A stretch of DNA of 64,000 bases from Paranoxybacillus sp035645275 (GCA_035645275.1 DASQMX010000031.1:186001-250000); one strand, 5' to 3'; shown: positions 9,294-17,634, numbered from the stretch's first letter. Notes: a model not told the origin generated them from the letters alone. Program-made: numbers and translations.

Positions 9294-10226
9294 TTACAAT
9301 TTTTCAGCAATACGAAGCTTTGCCGAACGCGCCCGATTGTTCATAGCAAGTTCCTCTTCTGATGGGACAATTGGCTTTTTTGTAATAATTTTTAATTTTG
9401 GCTTATATTGTTCTGGAATGACAGGTAACCCAGGTGGGAGTTTCGGTCCTTCACTTGCTTCTTTGAATGCTGCTTTGCAAATACGGTCTTCTAAAGAATG
9501 GAATGTAATCACACTGATTCTTCCCCCTGGCTTTAATAAGTCAATCGCCTGTTGAATTGCTTCTTCAAACACCTTTAACTCATCGTTGACAGCAATACGA
9601 ATCGCTTGGAAAATTCTTTTTGCCGGATGCCCGCCGCTTCTTCGTGCAGGCGCTGGTATTGCCGCTTTAATCAGTTCAACTAACTCCCCAGTCGTTTCGA
9701 TCGGCTTTTGCTGGCGGGCCGCTTCAATTTTTCGCGCCACTTGCTTTGAGAATTTTTCCTCCCCATAATGGAAGAAAATTTTCACCAATTCTTCATAGGA
9801 CCAATGATTGACGACATCATACGCCGTTAATGTTTGTTCACGGTCCATGCGCATATCAAGCGGCGCATCATGATGATAGCTAAACCCCCGCTCCGGTGTA
9901 TCCAGCTGCGGAGAAGAGACACCTAAATCAAATAAAATACCGTCGACTTGATGAATCCCATGTTCTGCTAGTTTATCCGTTAAAAAACGAAAGTTGCTTT
10001 TAATAATCGTTACTTGTTTTTCGTATTTTTTAAGCTTTTCTTTCGCATGTTTAATGGCCGTTTCATCTTGGTCAAAGGCAAACAATTTCCCTTCTTCTGA
10101 TAGCTTCGACAATAAATATTCACTATGACCTGCGCCACCGAGCGTACAGTCTACGTATATCCCATCCGGCTTTACTTGCAAGCCATCGACCGTTTCCTTC
10201 AATAAGACTGTTGTATGCTCAAACAC
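9294..10226 (-). CDS. rsmH: 16S rRNA (cytosine-1402-N4)-methyltransferase
   Basis: SAM-dependent methyltransferase (formerly MraW) that modifies C1402 of 16S rRNA. The SAM site is VDCTLGGAGHS near residue 28; family motifs FDLGVSSPQLD, RGFSYHHDAPLDMRMD and ITFHSLEDRI are present. The GTG start at 10226 (MFEHTTVLL) follows AAAGGTGGTGAG at good spacing and gives 310 residues, against 311 in B. subtilis. It is the first recognised gene of the cluster; mraZ is missing upstream. Confidence 0.95.
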   Translation of the reverse strand: MFEHTTVLLKETVDGLQVKPDGIYVDCTLGGAGHSEYLLSKLSEEGKLFAFDQDETAIKHAKEKLKKYEKQVTIIKSNFRFLTDKLAEHGIHQVDGILFDLGVSSPQLDTPERGFSYHHDAPLDMRMDREQTLTAYDVVNHWSYEELVKIFFHYGEEKFSKQVARKIEAARQQKPIETTGELVELIKAAIPAPARRSGGHPAKRIFQAIRIAVNDELKVFEEAIQQAIDLLKPGGRISVITFHSLEDRICKAAFKEASEGPKLPPGLPVIPEQYKPKLKIITKKPIVPSEEELAMNNRARSAKLRIAEKL

Positions 10227-10261
10227 AGTCTCACCACCTTTTATTTTTCTTGTTATAATCA

Positions 10262-10285
10262 ATCATCATAATAAAAAATGATGAT
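10262..10285. other. Hairpin between small ORF and rsmH
   Basis: ATCATCAT and ATGATGAT form an 8 bp perfect stem with an A-rich loop, lying after the 25-codon frame and before the rsmH ribosome binding site. On the minus strand T residues fill the loop rather than trail the stem, so it is not a classic terminator. A leader or attenuator role is only inference. Confidence 0.35.
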
Positions 10286-10295
10286 AACCTTTATA

Positions 10296-10373
10296 TTATA
10301 TCGCAAAACTACTCATATTTTTAGGTGTTTCTTGTAAAAAATCGTCTTTGTCTGTTCGAAATTGTCGTGACAT
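10296..10373 (-). CDS. Candidate 25-residue leader or small protein before rsmH
   Basis: ATG at 10373 follows a near-perfect AGAGGAGGACAA site and opens a frame encoding MSRQFRTDKDDFLQETPKN and six more residues before TAA. No family is recognised, and it does not resemble the MraZ N-terminus. It occupies the gap where Bacillus species carry mraZ, leaving 69 bases before rsmH. It may be a leader peptide, a short functional protein, or a chance frame; the strong ribosome binding site argues against chance. Confidence 0.5.
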   Translation of the reverse strand: MSRQFRTDKDDFLQETPKNMSSFAI

Positions 10374-10451
10374 GTAAAATTTTGTCCTCCTCTATTAACT
10401 TACCATACCTTTTATTACCACGCCAATTACTTATGTACTAATTCTTATCAA

Positions 10452-10486
10452 TAAAAAAAAATCCTGCGTTAAGCAGGATTTTTTTC
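10452..10486. terminator. Bidirectional terminator after bshC
   Basis: AATCCTGC and GCAGGATT form a stem with a GTTAA loop, flanked by A8 on the left and T7 on the right, so it is a good rho-independent terminator in either direction. It ends bshC on the minus strand and separates it from the division cluster. Confidence 0.9.
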
Positions 10487-10510
10487 TTCGACGTTTTCTT
10501 TGGAAAATGT

Positions 10511-12145
10511 TTAAATATAAACAATTTTATGCATGCCATTCCATTTATAATCAAGGCGCAATAAACGGTCTACAAAATCCAATCCATGCTTGTTCATGTA
10601 ATAAAAGATGTTCCAAATCCGCTCCTGAGGCGCACGATTCGGCAATAAAGCCATCTCAATACGCGCAAATTTTCGAAGCTCCGTTTCATATTTTTGTTCT
10701 AAGCGGCGCTGCAATGTTTGGTGAAGAAAATCTATTTGTGACTGAAGGAAATTGGCATTTTTCGTCAACAAGTCCGCTAAGCCGCGATCAATCTCCATGC
10801 CGATTTCTCTTAACGGGCGATGAATCTCTTCTATGTTCGCTTTTGCATTTGCAAAAAGTTCCTCAAGCGGATATTTGAACTGATTACGCAGCCAATTTTT
10901 CTTTGCTTGTTCAATTGCTCCTTGTAAAACAGCAGAGACCGTTAATCCTACTTCTTCGATATCCGTATGAACGGAGCGTTCAACAATCGTTATGTTAAGG
11001 CGGGGTACAACGGGAGGCATTCTAAATTCAAACAAAGAAAATGCTTGTTTTAGTTCAGCCCAATAAGCAATTTCCCCAGGTCCGCCAATAAAAGCTAATG
11101 TCGGGAACAAATATTCTTGCATTAACGGTCTTGTCACAACATTATTACTAAAAAGTTGCGGTTTTGTTTCAACAAGCGAAATGAGCTCTTCATATGTATA
11201 TGTAAAGGAAACTTCTCTTTTTTTGCTACGAAACTGCTGAACTTGATCATCGTACTCTAACAAAAGCCGCTCTCCATTATGATGATAAAACAAATGAACA
11301 GACTGTTCCTGAACATCAAGGGTTTTTTTGTATCCGATTTTATTTAGCTCTTCTTGTTGCGCTAATACTAGCTTCGTAATCTCTCGATGACGATTCAATA
11401 ATCGTAGAAAAAAATCGCGCTCAATGGCTCTTAATTCAGAGTCTGCCGCATTAATCACGACCAATCCTTCCGAAGCAAACAGACGCAAAATGAGTGACGC
11501 AAAAAAATCAACAATCGTTTCTGCTTCCCCTAAGCTTTCTTCAATAAACGAAAGCAATTGATTGGTCACGTCCGTTTCGCCATATGTTTCAACAACTTCT
11601 TTTACCCATTCAAAACATCGTTGTCGATCAATCGGTAAATCCGCTACCATTCGTTTTTCCGAAAATGTATATGGGTATGTTTTCTTTTTGATTTTTTCAT
11701 TTTCTACTACATATACGTGGTTCACTTCGGCGAAATCATGATCTTCTCCAGCAATCCAAAATACCGGCACAACCGGCACTTTTAATGCTTTTTCCTGTTG
11801 TTTAGCAAACTTTAAAATCGAGATAATTTTATGAATCGTATAAAGCGGTCCTGTCAAAAGTCCTGCCTGCTGTCCACCAATGACTACTACGCTTTCTGGG
11901 TCAAGAAGCCTATGTATATTGTCTAACGTTTTCTTGCTTACCGTAAATTTTTGATGGTAGCGTAGCAAATGTTCAACGAGCTTTTGCCGCGGGTATGCTC
12001 TTTCTTTCAAGTCATTTAGACGCATTTTAAAAACATCATCATCATAAATATTGTAATCAAAGCCAACTCTTACGGGAAATAACCCTTCTATATAATCCGT
12101 TGCTAGCGGTGTTACAGACGGTAAAGAGATTTCCATTATCTCCAT
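10511..12145 (-). CDS. bshC: Bacillithiol biosynthesis cysteine-adding enzyme
   Basis: Putative cysteine ligase for the last step of bacillithiol synthesis (cysteine plus GlcN-malate). The ATG at 12145 (MEIMEISLP) has AAGGAAG 8 bases upstream and yields 544 residues (B. subtilis 539). Family features are GGQQAGLLTGPLYTIHK, FWIAGEDHDFAEVNH and TLAFIGGPGEIAYWAELK in the core, plus a helical coiled-coil segment near the C-terminus. It lies immediately upstream of the rsmH cluster; in B. subtilis mraZ separates the two. Confidence 0.95.
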   Translation of the reverse strand: MEIMEISLPSVTPLATDYIEGLFPVRVGFDYNIYDDDVFKMRLNDLKERAYPRQKLVEHLLRYHQKFTVSKKTLDNIHRLLDPESVVVIGGQQAGLLTGPLYTIHKIISILKFAKQQEKALKVPVVPVFWIAGEDHDFAEVNHVYVVENEKIKKKTYPYTFSEKRMVADLPIDRQRCFEWVKEVVETYGETDVTNQLLSFIEESLGEAETIVDFFASLILRLFASEGLVVINAADSELRAIERDFFLRLLNRHREITKLVLAQQEELNKIGYKKTLDVQEQSVHLFYHHNGERLLLEYDDQVQQFRSKKREVSFTYTYEELISLVETKPQLFSNNVVTRPLMQEYLFPTLAFIGGPGEIAYWAELKQAFSLFEFRMPPVVPRLNITIVERSVHTDIEEVGLTVSAVLQGAIEQAKKNWLRNQFKYPLEELFANAKANIEEIHRPLREIGMEIDRGLADLLTKNANFLQSQIDFLHQTLQRRLEQKYETELRKFARIEMALLPNRAPQERIWNIFYYMNKHGLDFVDRLLRLDYKWNGMHKIVYI

Positions 12146-12226
12146 TAGTGAAACTTCCTTTCTCGTTTTCATTTATTTTTCTTCCAAGAGTATACCATTT
12201 CTTTTCGTAATATAAAAAAATATGGA

Positions 12227-12613
12227 TTACAAATTTTCTATCGTACGCATAATGAGTCCGTAAATGAGCAAACTAAAATAGGCAAAAGAAAAAACTAAGA
12301 AATTAAAACGCCAAAACAAACGAAACACAGGAGCGAGATGCACATCTTGTTTTTTCAGCCAATAACCTATCATAAACAATACTTTTAACAAAAGCAAAAA
12401 TATAATAATCATCCATAAGTATGATGTGCCCCAAATCGCCATAATCAAAAAATGGACGCCCAAAATAAAAAAGATGGTCGAAACGTTTATGGCTAAGTGA
12501 AAGGACTTCTTTTTTCGTTTCAAAACTTTTCTTCCAAGCATATAGACAATCATAAAAGCCGCAATCGGCACCGTAACAAATGTCGCAAAAAGTCCAGAAA
12601 CGAAATCACTCAT
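12227..12613 (-). CDS. DUF3397 family membrane protein
   Basis: A 128-residue protein of four hydrophobic segments separated by short basic loops (VLKRKKKSF, WLKKQD), typical of DUF3397 proteins found between panE and bshC in Bacillaceae. Function is unknown. The ATG at 12613 follows GAAGGGGGAG and overlaps the panE stop by 8 bases, so the two are probably co-translated. Confidence 0.75.
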   Translation of the reverse strand: MSDFVSGLFATFVTVPIAAFMIVYMLGRKVLKRKKKSFHLAINVSTIFFILGVHFLIMAIWGTSYLWMIIIFLLLLKVLFMIGYWLKKQDVHLAPVFRLFWRFNFLVFSFAYFSLLIYGLIMRTIENL

Positions 12614-13505
12614 TCGTACTCCCCCTTCGTTCTATTCCCTTAATCGCATGCAGCAAAAACTCACATAAAGGGGTTTGTATATTCATACTCTTTCCTCTCT
12701 GAATTATGTATCCTAAAATAGCATCGATTTCTGTTTGACGACCTTGTTCGATATCCTTTAACATCGAAGAGCGATTGTTCGCTGTTTTCTCACATACATG
12801 AACAATGTTTTCCCATACTTGCTGTTCATTTGAAAGCGATAATACATCTTTGAGCTCACTAAACAGCAATTGCATCATGATTCGATACTCCTTTACTTCG
12901 AGCAATTGTCCATTTTTCACACGCAACAACGCTGTCAAAGGATTTACGACGGCATTAATCGCCAACTTCATCGCCAACATTTCATACCAATCTTTCTTAA
13001 ACAAAAACGGAAAATGAGATGAAGATTGCTCAATAAAACGCTGAGCTTCCCCTATCTCTCCTTTCCAAACCGCAAGGCTGATTTTTCCTTCCCCTGTATG
13101 TTCGACTGTACGATCGTCATGTTTTAACGCCCCATGCTCCACAACACCGAGCACAATATTTTGATTATTGAATTGGTTTAAAAGCGGCAAATGTCCCATT
13201 CCGTTTTGCAAAAATATAATAGTTGGAATGTTTTGCAGCCTGTTCGCTGATGAAGCTAATTTAGGCAAATCATATTGCTTGACAGTAACGAATACGACAT
13301 CTTCATTCATCTCACTTTGTTCGATATGTTTCGCCTTAATGAAAAACGTTTTTTCCTTACGACCTTTCATAAATCGTAAACCGTTTTTGTTTAGTAAAGC
13401 CGCTTGCGATTGTCTTCTCGTATATAGAGTTATATCATATATACGATGTAAATAGGCAGCCATTAACAACCCGACTGCCCCACCACCAACAATTCCCACT
13501 TTCAT
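12606..13505 (-). CDS. panE: 2-dehydropantoate 2-reductase
   Basis: NADPH-dependent ketopantoate reductase of pantothenate/CoA synthesis. The 299 residues start with the nucleotide-binding GIVGGGAVG. Family blocks include VKQYDLP, LQNGMGH, GVVEHGALK and the catalytic-region KLAINAVVNPLTALLRVKNG, then an all-helical C-terminal domain. coaD further along the window belongs to the same pathway. The gene is coupled to the DUF3397 gene downstream. Confidence 0.92.
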   Translation of the reverse strand: MKVGIVGGGAVGLLMAAYLHRIYDITLYTRRQSQAALLNKNGLRFMKGRKEKTFFIKAKHIEQSEMNEDVVFVTVKQYDLPKLASSANRLQNIPTIIFLQNGMGHLPLLNQFNNQNIVLGVVEHGALKHDDRTVEHTGEGKISLAVWKGEIGEAQRFIEQSSSHFPFLFKKDWYEMLAMKLAINAVVNPLTALLRVKNGQLLEVKEYRIMMQLLFSELKDVLSLSNEQQVWENIVHVCEKTANNRSSMLKDIEQGRQTEIDAILGYIIQRGKSMNIQTPLCEFLLHAIKGIERRGSTNE

Positions 13506-13599
13506 ATCTACTTTTTCCTCTCTTTCTATTCATTAACTTTTTATAGTTATTGTAACAAATCAAAACTGTTTACGTTAACTGACAAACATAACAAAAAAT

Positions 13600-13706
13600 A
13601 AAGCCGCCTCATAAAACGTAATTCCCTCAAACTATCGGCATTTTCTTTTCTTTGCGATAGAGATTGTAGTAGAGGGGTCTAAACCTACGCTTTTGAGACA
13701 GCCTAT
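13600..13706. repeat. Degenerate copy of the three-tier palindromic repeat
   Basis: GCCGCCTCATAAAACG on the left pairs imperfectly with CGCTTTTGAGACAGCC on the right, and CCCTC / GAGGGG form an inner stem. The right arm is identical to the right arm of the copy at 58608-58733. It ends 8 bases from the stop of the GerR-like gene. Confidence 0.6.
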
Positions 13707-13714
13707 GACTCTTC

Positions 13715-14317
13715 TTATTTTTCAATTTTCTCCAAATTCCCATTTCGCTCCATTTGAAATTTTACTTTTTTTGCTTGCTCATCTTCTTCAAAAACTACCA
13801 TTTTTCTCGCGCGTTCCATAATACCAATCAACGCTTTATAATCCTCTTGAACCATCTTTAACTCTTTTTCCAGCAACTCTTTTTCTACTTGTAACCGCGT
13901 TATCATCTGCTGTAATTGTTCCATATCTTTTTTTAAAGCGCGATTTTCATCGATGGCATGTTGAAAGTCGTTTACCGATTGATGATATCGTTGCAAGAAA
14001 GCAATCACATCTTCCAAAGTAAGCTCTTTCGCTGCTGCGATCTCCGCTGTTACTGTTTCCTTCCTCTCCATATGAACAGCCGCTTCTTTTTTCTTTTCTT
14101 TCCGCTGCTTTTTCGCTAATTCAATTGCATCTTTATACTGCTTTCTTACATGTGAATTCCAACGAAAACCACAAGCTGCCGCCGTTCGCAAGAGACGCCG
14201 CCCGACGTCTTCAAACGCTTGAAGCTGCGTCCCGCCTTCACGAATGTAGCGCAATACTACTTCGGCTAACAATAAATCTTCATCTTCTGTCCATGCATCT
14301 TGGCGTACATTTGTCAT
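13715..14317 (-). CDS. gerR: GerR/RsfA-family sporulation transcription factor
   Basis: A 200-residue regulator. The N-terminal Myb/SANT-like helix-turn-helix (about 6-66: AWTEDEDLLLAEVVLRYIREG and GFRWNSHVRKQYKDAI) is typical of the RsfA family; the C-terminal half is a long coiled coil (about 105-165). In B. subtilis the protein at this position (YlbO/GerR) is a mother-cell regulator under sigma-E. RsfA is a close paralogue, so family is firm and exact orthology is from gene order. Confidence 0.8.
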   Translation of the reverse strand: MTNVRQDAWTEDEDLLLAEVVLRYIREGGTQLQAFEDVGRRLLRTAAACGFRWNSHVRKQYKDAIELAKKQRKEKKKEAAVHMERKETVTAEIAAAKELTLEDVIAFLQRYHQSVNDFQHAIDENRALKKDMEQLQQMITRLQVEKELLEKELKMVQEDYKALIGIMERARKMVVFEEDEQAKKVKFQMERNGNLEKIEK

Positions 14318-14375
14318 CTCTCATCCTCCTAGCCGCTTTTTTCACTATATGTATGCGACTAGTAGAAAAGATAGA

Positions 14376-15137
14376 CTATTTATTTAAAAAAGCGCGTACT
14401 GCTTCATCATGCTCAGGCGATTCCCATAATACGGAACAGCGTTCAATTTCAGCAAAAAATCTAGCGCGAAATGCTTCATTCTTCCATTTCGCAACCGCTG
14501 CTGTTTTATAGGCCCGCAAAACTTGTACAGATTTGGATAAATATGGAGAAAGAAGTTTTCTACATTCTTCTTTCAGCCCTTCTTCCGGCAAAAGAGAATG
14601 AATCCAGCCATATTCATACATTTTCTCTGCACTAACAGGTTCTGCCTCTAGCAATACATGGAGCGCACGATCATAAGAAATTTTTTCAAATAACATCGTG
14701 CTTCCGCCCCAGCCTGTTGTAATCGCCAACTTTCCTTGAACAAATCCAACTTTACTGCCTCTTTTTGCATAGCGGAAGTCGCAAGCGGTCGCCAGCTCAC
14801 ATCCACCGCCAATTACCGTGCCATTAATCAGCGCAACCGTCGGCTTTGAAACGGTTAAAAGCGAATAGAGAATATTCCCCATTTTTCCAAGCATCGAATA
14901 CGCTTCTTCTTTCGTCTGCAAACGATGAAAGCTGCTTAAATCTCCGCCCGAACAAAATGCTTTATCCCCCGCGCCAGTAATAACCAACACTTTCACATTG
15001 TCGTTCTGTTCAACCATTTCAATCGTTTCTTGTAAATAATCCATTACTTCATAATTAATCGCATTTCTCTTTTCTTGTCGATTAATCGTAAACCAAACTA
15101 TACCGTCCTTATCTTGCTCTAACAAAACATCCGCCAA
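14376..15137 (-). CDS. Crotonase-family protein, ECHDC1/decarboxylase-like
   Basis: A 253-residue enoyl-CoA hydratase/isomerase superfamily protein with the CoA-binding NRQEKRNAIN and the oxyanion-hole segments FCSGGDLS and GTVIGGGCELATACDFR. The first hydratase glutamate (GGGCEL) is present, but the second, usually in a QPE motif, is replaced: the segment reads VQGKLAITTGWGGS. GWGG and the C-terminal ending resemble ethylmalonyl/methylmalonyl-CoA decarboxylases (ECHDC1 group) more than true hydratases. Fold is certain, substrate is not. Confidence 0.75.
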   Translation of the reverse strand: MADVLLEQDKDGIVWFTINRQEKRNAINYEVMDYLQETIEMVEQNDNVKVLVITGAGDKAFCSGGDLSSFHRLQTKEEAYSMLGKMGNILYSLLTVSKPTVALINGTVIGGGCELATACDFRYAKRGSKVGFVQGKLAITTGWGGSTMLFEKISYDRALHVLLEAEPVSAEKMYEYGWIHSLLPEEGLKEECRKLLSPYLSKSVQVLRAYKTAAVAKWKNEAFRARFFAEIERCSVLWESPEHDEAVRAFLNK

Positions 15138-15177
15138 ATTCTTTCCCCCTCTCTTTCACTTTTTATCCCGTTCTAAT

Positions 15178-15288
15178 CGTCCGTTATCTCCCACCTCTAC
15201 AGGTGGGAGATAACGGACGCTAGAAGTGCGATAAGTTCAACTAACATCAGTGGGGGATGAAGAAACCCCCACTGATGAAGTTGCACTT
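15178..15288. mobile_element. IS200/IS605-like palindromic remnant (possible PATE)
   Basis: Two strong hairpins lie back to back. The first is a perfect 19 bp stem (15178-15196 with 15201-15219) with a 4-base loop. The second is a perfect 12 bp stem of CATCAGTGGGGG with CCCCCACTGATG and a 9-base loop, enclosed by AAGTGC / GCACTT. Subterminal hairpins next to GTTCAAC-type sequence recall IS200/IS605 ends in Geobacillus relatives. No tnpA or tnpB is nearby, so this would be a remnant or a non-autonomous element. Assignment is from memory of such ends. Confidence 0.45.
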
Positions 15289-15361
15289 TATTAAATTTAA
15301 CAAGAATCCCCTGTTTTCCTGCCGCTCTTCGCCGAAAGTAAAACAGCATTTCTCCAAAAAA

Positions 15362-15487
15362 CAAGAGACTGACCCTAAAACAAAGCGTCAGACCTCACAA
15401 CCAAAATATATAGTATATAACGTTAGATGCGAACACTATATATTATGGATTGTGCGTGAGGTCAGATACTTTTAGGTCAGCCTCTTG
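15362..15487 (+). repeat. Three-tier palindromic repeat, long-loop copy
   Basis: Outer arms CAAGAGACTGACC / GGTCAGCCTCTTG, middle arms GCGTCAGACCTCAC / GTGAGGTCAGATAC, and inner stem AATATATAGT / ACTATATATT around an extra loop of about 18 bases. The copy ends 20 bases downstream of the rpmF stop. A-centred middle arms define the plus orientation. Confidence 0.85.
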
Positions 15488-15507
15488 TAACTTCAATCTG
15501 TTAACAA

Positions 15508-15681
15508 TTATTTGTTAACAACTTCTTTTCCTTTGTAAGTTCCGCAAACTTTGCATACACGGTGAGCAAGTTTCATTTCACCGCAATTTGGGCATTCTAC
15601 CATACCAGGTACTTGTAATTTGAAATGCGTACGACGCATTCTTTTCTTCATTTTAGATGTTCTTCTAAAAGGTACAGCCAT
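15508..15681 (-). CDS. rpmF: 50S ribosomal protein L32
   Basis: A 57-residue ribosomal protein starting MAVPFRRTSK. The ATG at 15681 follows AAGGAGGTGGG at ideal spacing. The zinc ribbon is CPNCG (about 30-34) and CKVCG (about 43-47). It is co-transcribed with yceD upstream, a widespread pairing, from the promoter at 16291-16319. Confidence 0.97.
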   Translation of the reverse strand: MAVPFRRTSKMKKRMRRTHFKLQVPGMVECPNCGEMKLAHRVCKVCGTYKGKEVVNK

Positions 15682-15744
15682 TATTCCCACCTCCTTAAAA
15701 GGATTTACAAGTATGATGAAGGCCGGATAATGCCGGTTCTTCGC

Positions 15745-16263
15745 TCACTCTTCTTTTTTCTTTTCAAAAAACTTCGCTAAGCCCGCTAGTCGAGGATCAA
15801 TTTTATTTTTCAGTTGTTCTTCCGTAATCACTTCCCAATCTTTTCCTGACTGCGGTGCAGCTCCTTCGACATTTTCTTGTTCTGCAAAGATTTGCAGTGG
15901 AATTTCAAGGAGAATCAATTCTTTCACAATCGGCAATAAGTCAACCGCTTCTCCTTGAACAACATGCATATCTTCATCAGTTGTGTAATCATAATCATTT
16001 AATAAAAACGTCTCGATTGTATCAATTTCAAATGGATAAGAGACGTCAACTAACGTTCGGGAACAAGGTAATACCATTGTCCCTTTGATTGTTAAATGAA
16101 ACGTAAACTTTGTTGAACTCAAGTCAGCGCGCCCTTGAACATGCACAGGGGAAATATCGCGAATTGACTTGTCAACTTGTTTTAAATCAGAAACATCAAC
16201 GGTTTCATCAATTGTTAATCCTTTATTTTGTAACTGATGAAGCTTATGAATGGTCCATTTCAC
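15745..16263 (-). CDS. ylbN: YceD/DUF177 family protein (YlbN)
   Basis: A DUF177 protein; this family is linked in other organisms to 23S rRNA accumulation and is encoded with rpmF. The GTG start at 16263 (MKWTIHKLHQ) follows GAGGTG by 6 bases, giving 172 residues. The family cysteine block (LPCSRTL near residue 84) and the acidic central DYDYTTDED are present, and the C-terminus IDPRLAGLAKFFEKK is typical. Confidence 0.9.
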   Translation of the reverse strand: MKWTIHKLHQLQNKGLTIDETVDVSDLKQVDKSIRDISPVHVQGRADLSSTKFTFHLTIKGTMVLPCSRTLVDVSYPFEIDTIETFLLNDYDYTTDEDMHVVQGEAVDLLPIVKELILLEIPLQIFAEQENVEGAAPQSGKDWEVITEEQLKNKIDPRLAGLAKFFEKKKEE

Positions 16264-16290
16264 TAAAATCACCTCAAGGCAACAAAGAAA

Positions 16291-16319
16291 ATTATACGTT
16301 TCGTTTTCTTGTTTGTCAA
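16291..16319 (-). promoter_or_regulatory. Sigma-A promoter of the yceD-rpmF operon
   Basis: On the minus strand a perfect TTGACA (16319-16314) is separated by 17 bases from a perfect TATAAT (16296-16291). The -35 box overlaps that of the divergent tmcAL promoter by five bases, so the two cannot be occupied by polymerase together. Confidence 0.85.
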
Positions 16320-16341
16320 TATTTTTTCTTTACACTATAAT
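16313..16341 (+). promoter_or_regulatory. Sigma-A promoter of tmcAL
   Basis: TTGTCA (16313-16318), 17-base spacer, TATAAT (16336-16341), 74 bases before the tmcAL ATG. Its -35 region is shared with the divergent yceD-rpmF promoter. Confidence 0.8.
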
Positions 16342-16414
16342 GTAGTCAGCTTATATACAATTTATCACGTTTTTAACAAAACTCCAAATTTAATATGAGG
16401 AAGGACGAAATCGC

Positions 16415-17620
16415 ATGAAAGCGGTTGGAATTGTCGTTGAATATAATCCGTTTCATAACGGTCATTTATATCATTTGCAGGAAACAAAGCGGCACACTGG
16501 AGCAGATTGCGTCATCGCTGTAATGAGCGGAAATTTTTTGCAGCGTGGCGAGCCGGCCCTCATCTCAAAATGGGCGCGAACCCGCATGGCTCTGGCTGCC
16601 GGGGTAGATATTGTCGTTGAATTACCTTATATGTTTGCCGTGCAAGCCGCTAAAGAATTTGCAACTGGAGCTGTTTCCTTGCTTGCTGCTTTGCATTGTG
16701 ATTGTATTTGCTTCGGCAGTGAAAGCGGTGATATTCACCATTTTACTGAAGCGGTAAAAGCTTTAACAAAACAAGAAGATAAATACAATGCCTACTTGAA
16801 AAAAGCGTTACAGACAGGAGTCAGCTATCCAAAAGCGAGTTCGCTTGCTTTCCAACAACTGCAAATTAAAAATCTCGATTTAGCGAAACCAAACAATATT
16901 CTCGGTTTTTATTATGTAAAAGCGATTATGGAAGAACATAAGCAAATGACCCCGCATACGATTAAACGAATCGCCGCCGATTATCATGATCAGACGATTT
17001 CCGATCAGTCCATTGCCAGCGCGACAAGCTTGCGGAACACGCTTAATTATTCCATTGAACATCTTGAAAAAATCGCTCCTTACATTCCAGAATCGACGAA
17101 AAATGTGTTATATGAGTACTATTCCACTTATCGTTTATTTCATCAATGGAACGACTATTTTTCGCTATTAAAATATCGCATTCTTACAATGGATGTAAAC
17201 GAAATGAGAGAAATCGCCGATATGGACGAAGGATTGGAATATCGTTTTAAAGATGCTGCCATGGAAGCAAAAAACTTTGCAGAACTCATCGATATGGTGA
17301 AAACGAAACGCTACACTTGGACAAGATTACAGCGTACATGCGCACACATTTTAACAAATTTTACGAAACAACAAAAAGAATCTAATAAAAAAGCAACCTA
17401 TATTAGGCTGCTTGGCATGAACGAAACAGGTCGATCCTATTTAAAAACAGTAAAAAAGCAACTATCACTTCCACTCATTTCAAAAGTGTCGCTTCTTGAA
17501 GACTATCCCATTTACAAACAAGAAAAGAAAGCAGCATTTGCCTATGTATCCGTGCTGCAAGAGCCTTTACGTACAAAGGCAATCAAAGAAGAATATGCGA
17601 CTCCTCCAATTGTAAAATAA
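16415..17620 (+). CDS. tmcAL: tRNA(Met) cytidine acetate ligase (YlbM)
   Basis: ATP-dependent enzyme that activates acetate as acetyl-AMP and acetylates C34 of elongator tRNA-Met. The 401 residues start VGIVVEYNPFHNGHL, where HNGH (15-18) is the nucleotidyltransferase HxGH motif. SGNFLQRGEPALISKW and the later SATSLRN (about 202-208, ISxxR-like) complete the active site. GAGGAAGGACG precedes the ATG. It is one of few plus-strand genes here, with its own promoter, and converges on sepM. Confidence 0.95.
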   Translation: MKAVGIVVEYNPFHNGHLYHLQETKRHTGADCVIAVMSGNFLQRGEPALISKWARTRMALAAGVDIVVELPYMFAVQAAKEFATGAVSLLAALHCDCICFGSESGDIHHFTEAVKALTKQEDKYNAYLKKALQTGVSYPKASSLAFQQLQIKNLDLAKPNNILGFYYVKAIMEEHKQMTPHTIKRIAADYHDQTISDQSIASATSLRNTLNYSIEHLEKIAPYIPESTKNVLYEYYSTYRLFHQWNDYFSLLKYRILTMDVNEMREIADMDEGLEYRFKDAAMEAKNFAELIDMVKTKRYTWTRLQRTCAHILTNFTKQQKESNKKATYIRLLGMNETGRSYLKTVKKQLSLPLISKVSLLEDYPIYKQEKKAAFAYVSVLQEPLRTKAIKEEYATPPIVK

Positions 17621-17634
17621 GGTTTAGAAAACAT

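Noticed and set aside
14376..15137. Naming the crotonase gene as an enoyl-CoA hydratase
   Set aside because: The second catalytic glutamate is absent, so a specific hydratase call is not supported.
15257..15475. Plus-strand frame of 72 codons
   Set aside because: It runs through the IS-like hairpin and the palindromic repeat, with no ribosome binding site and no similarity.
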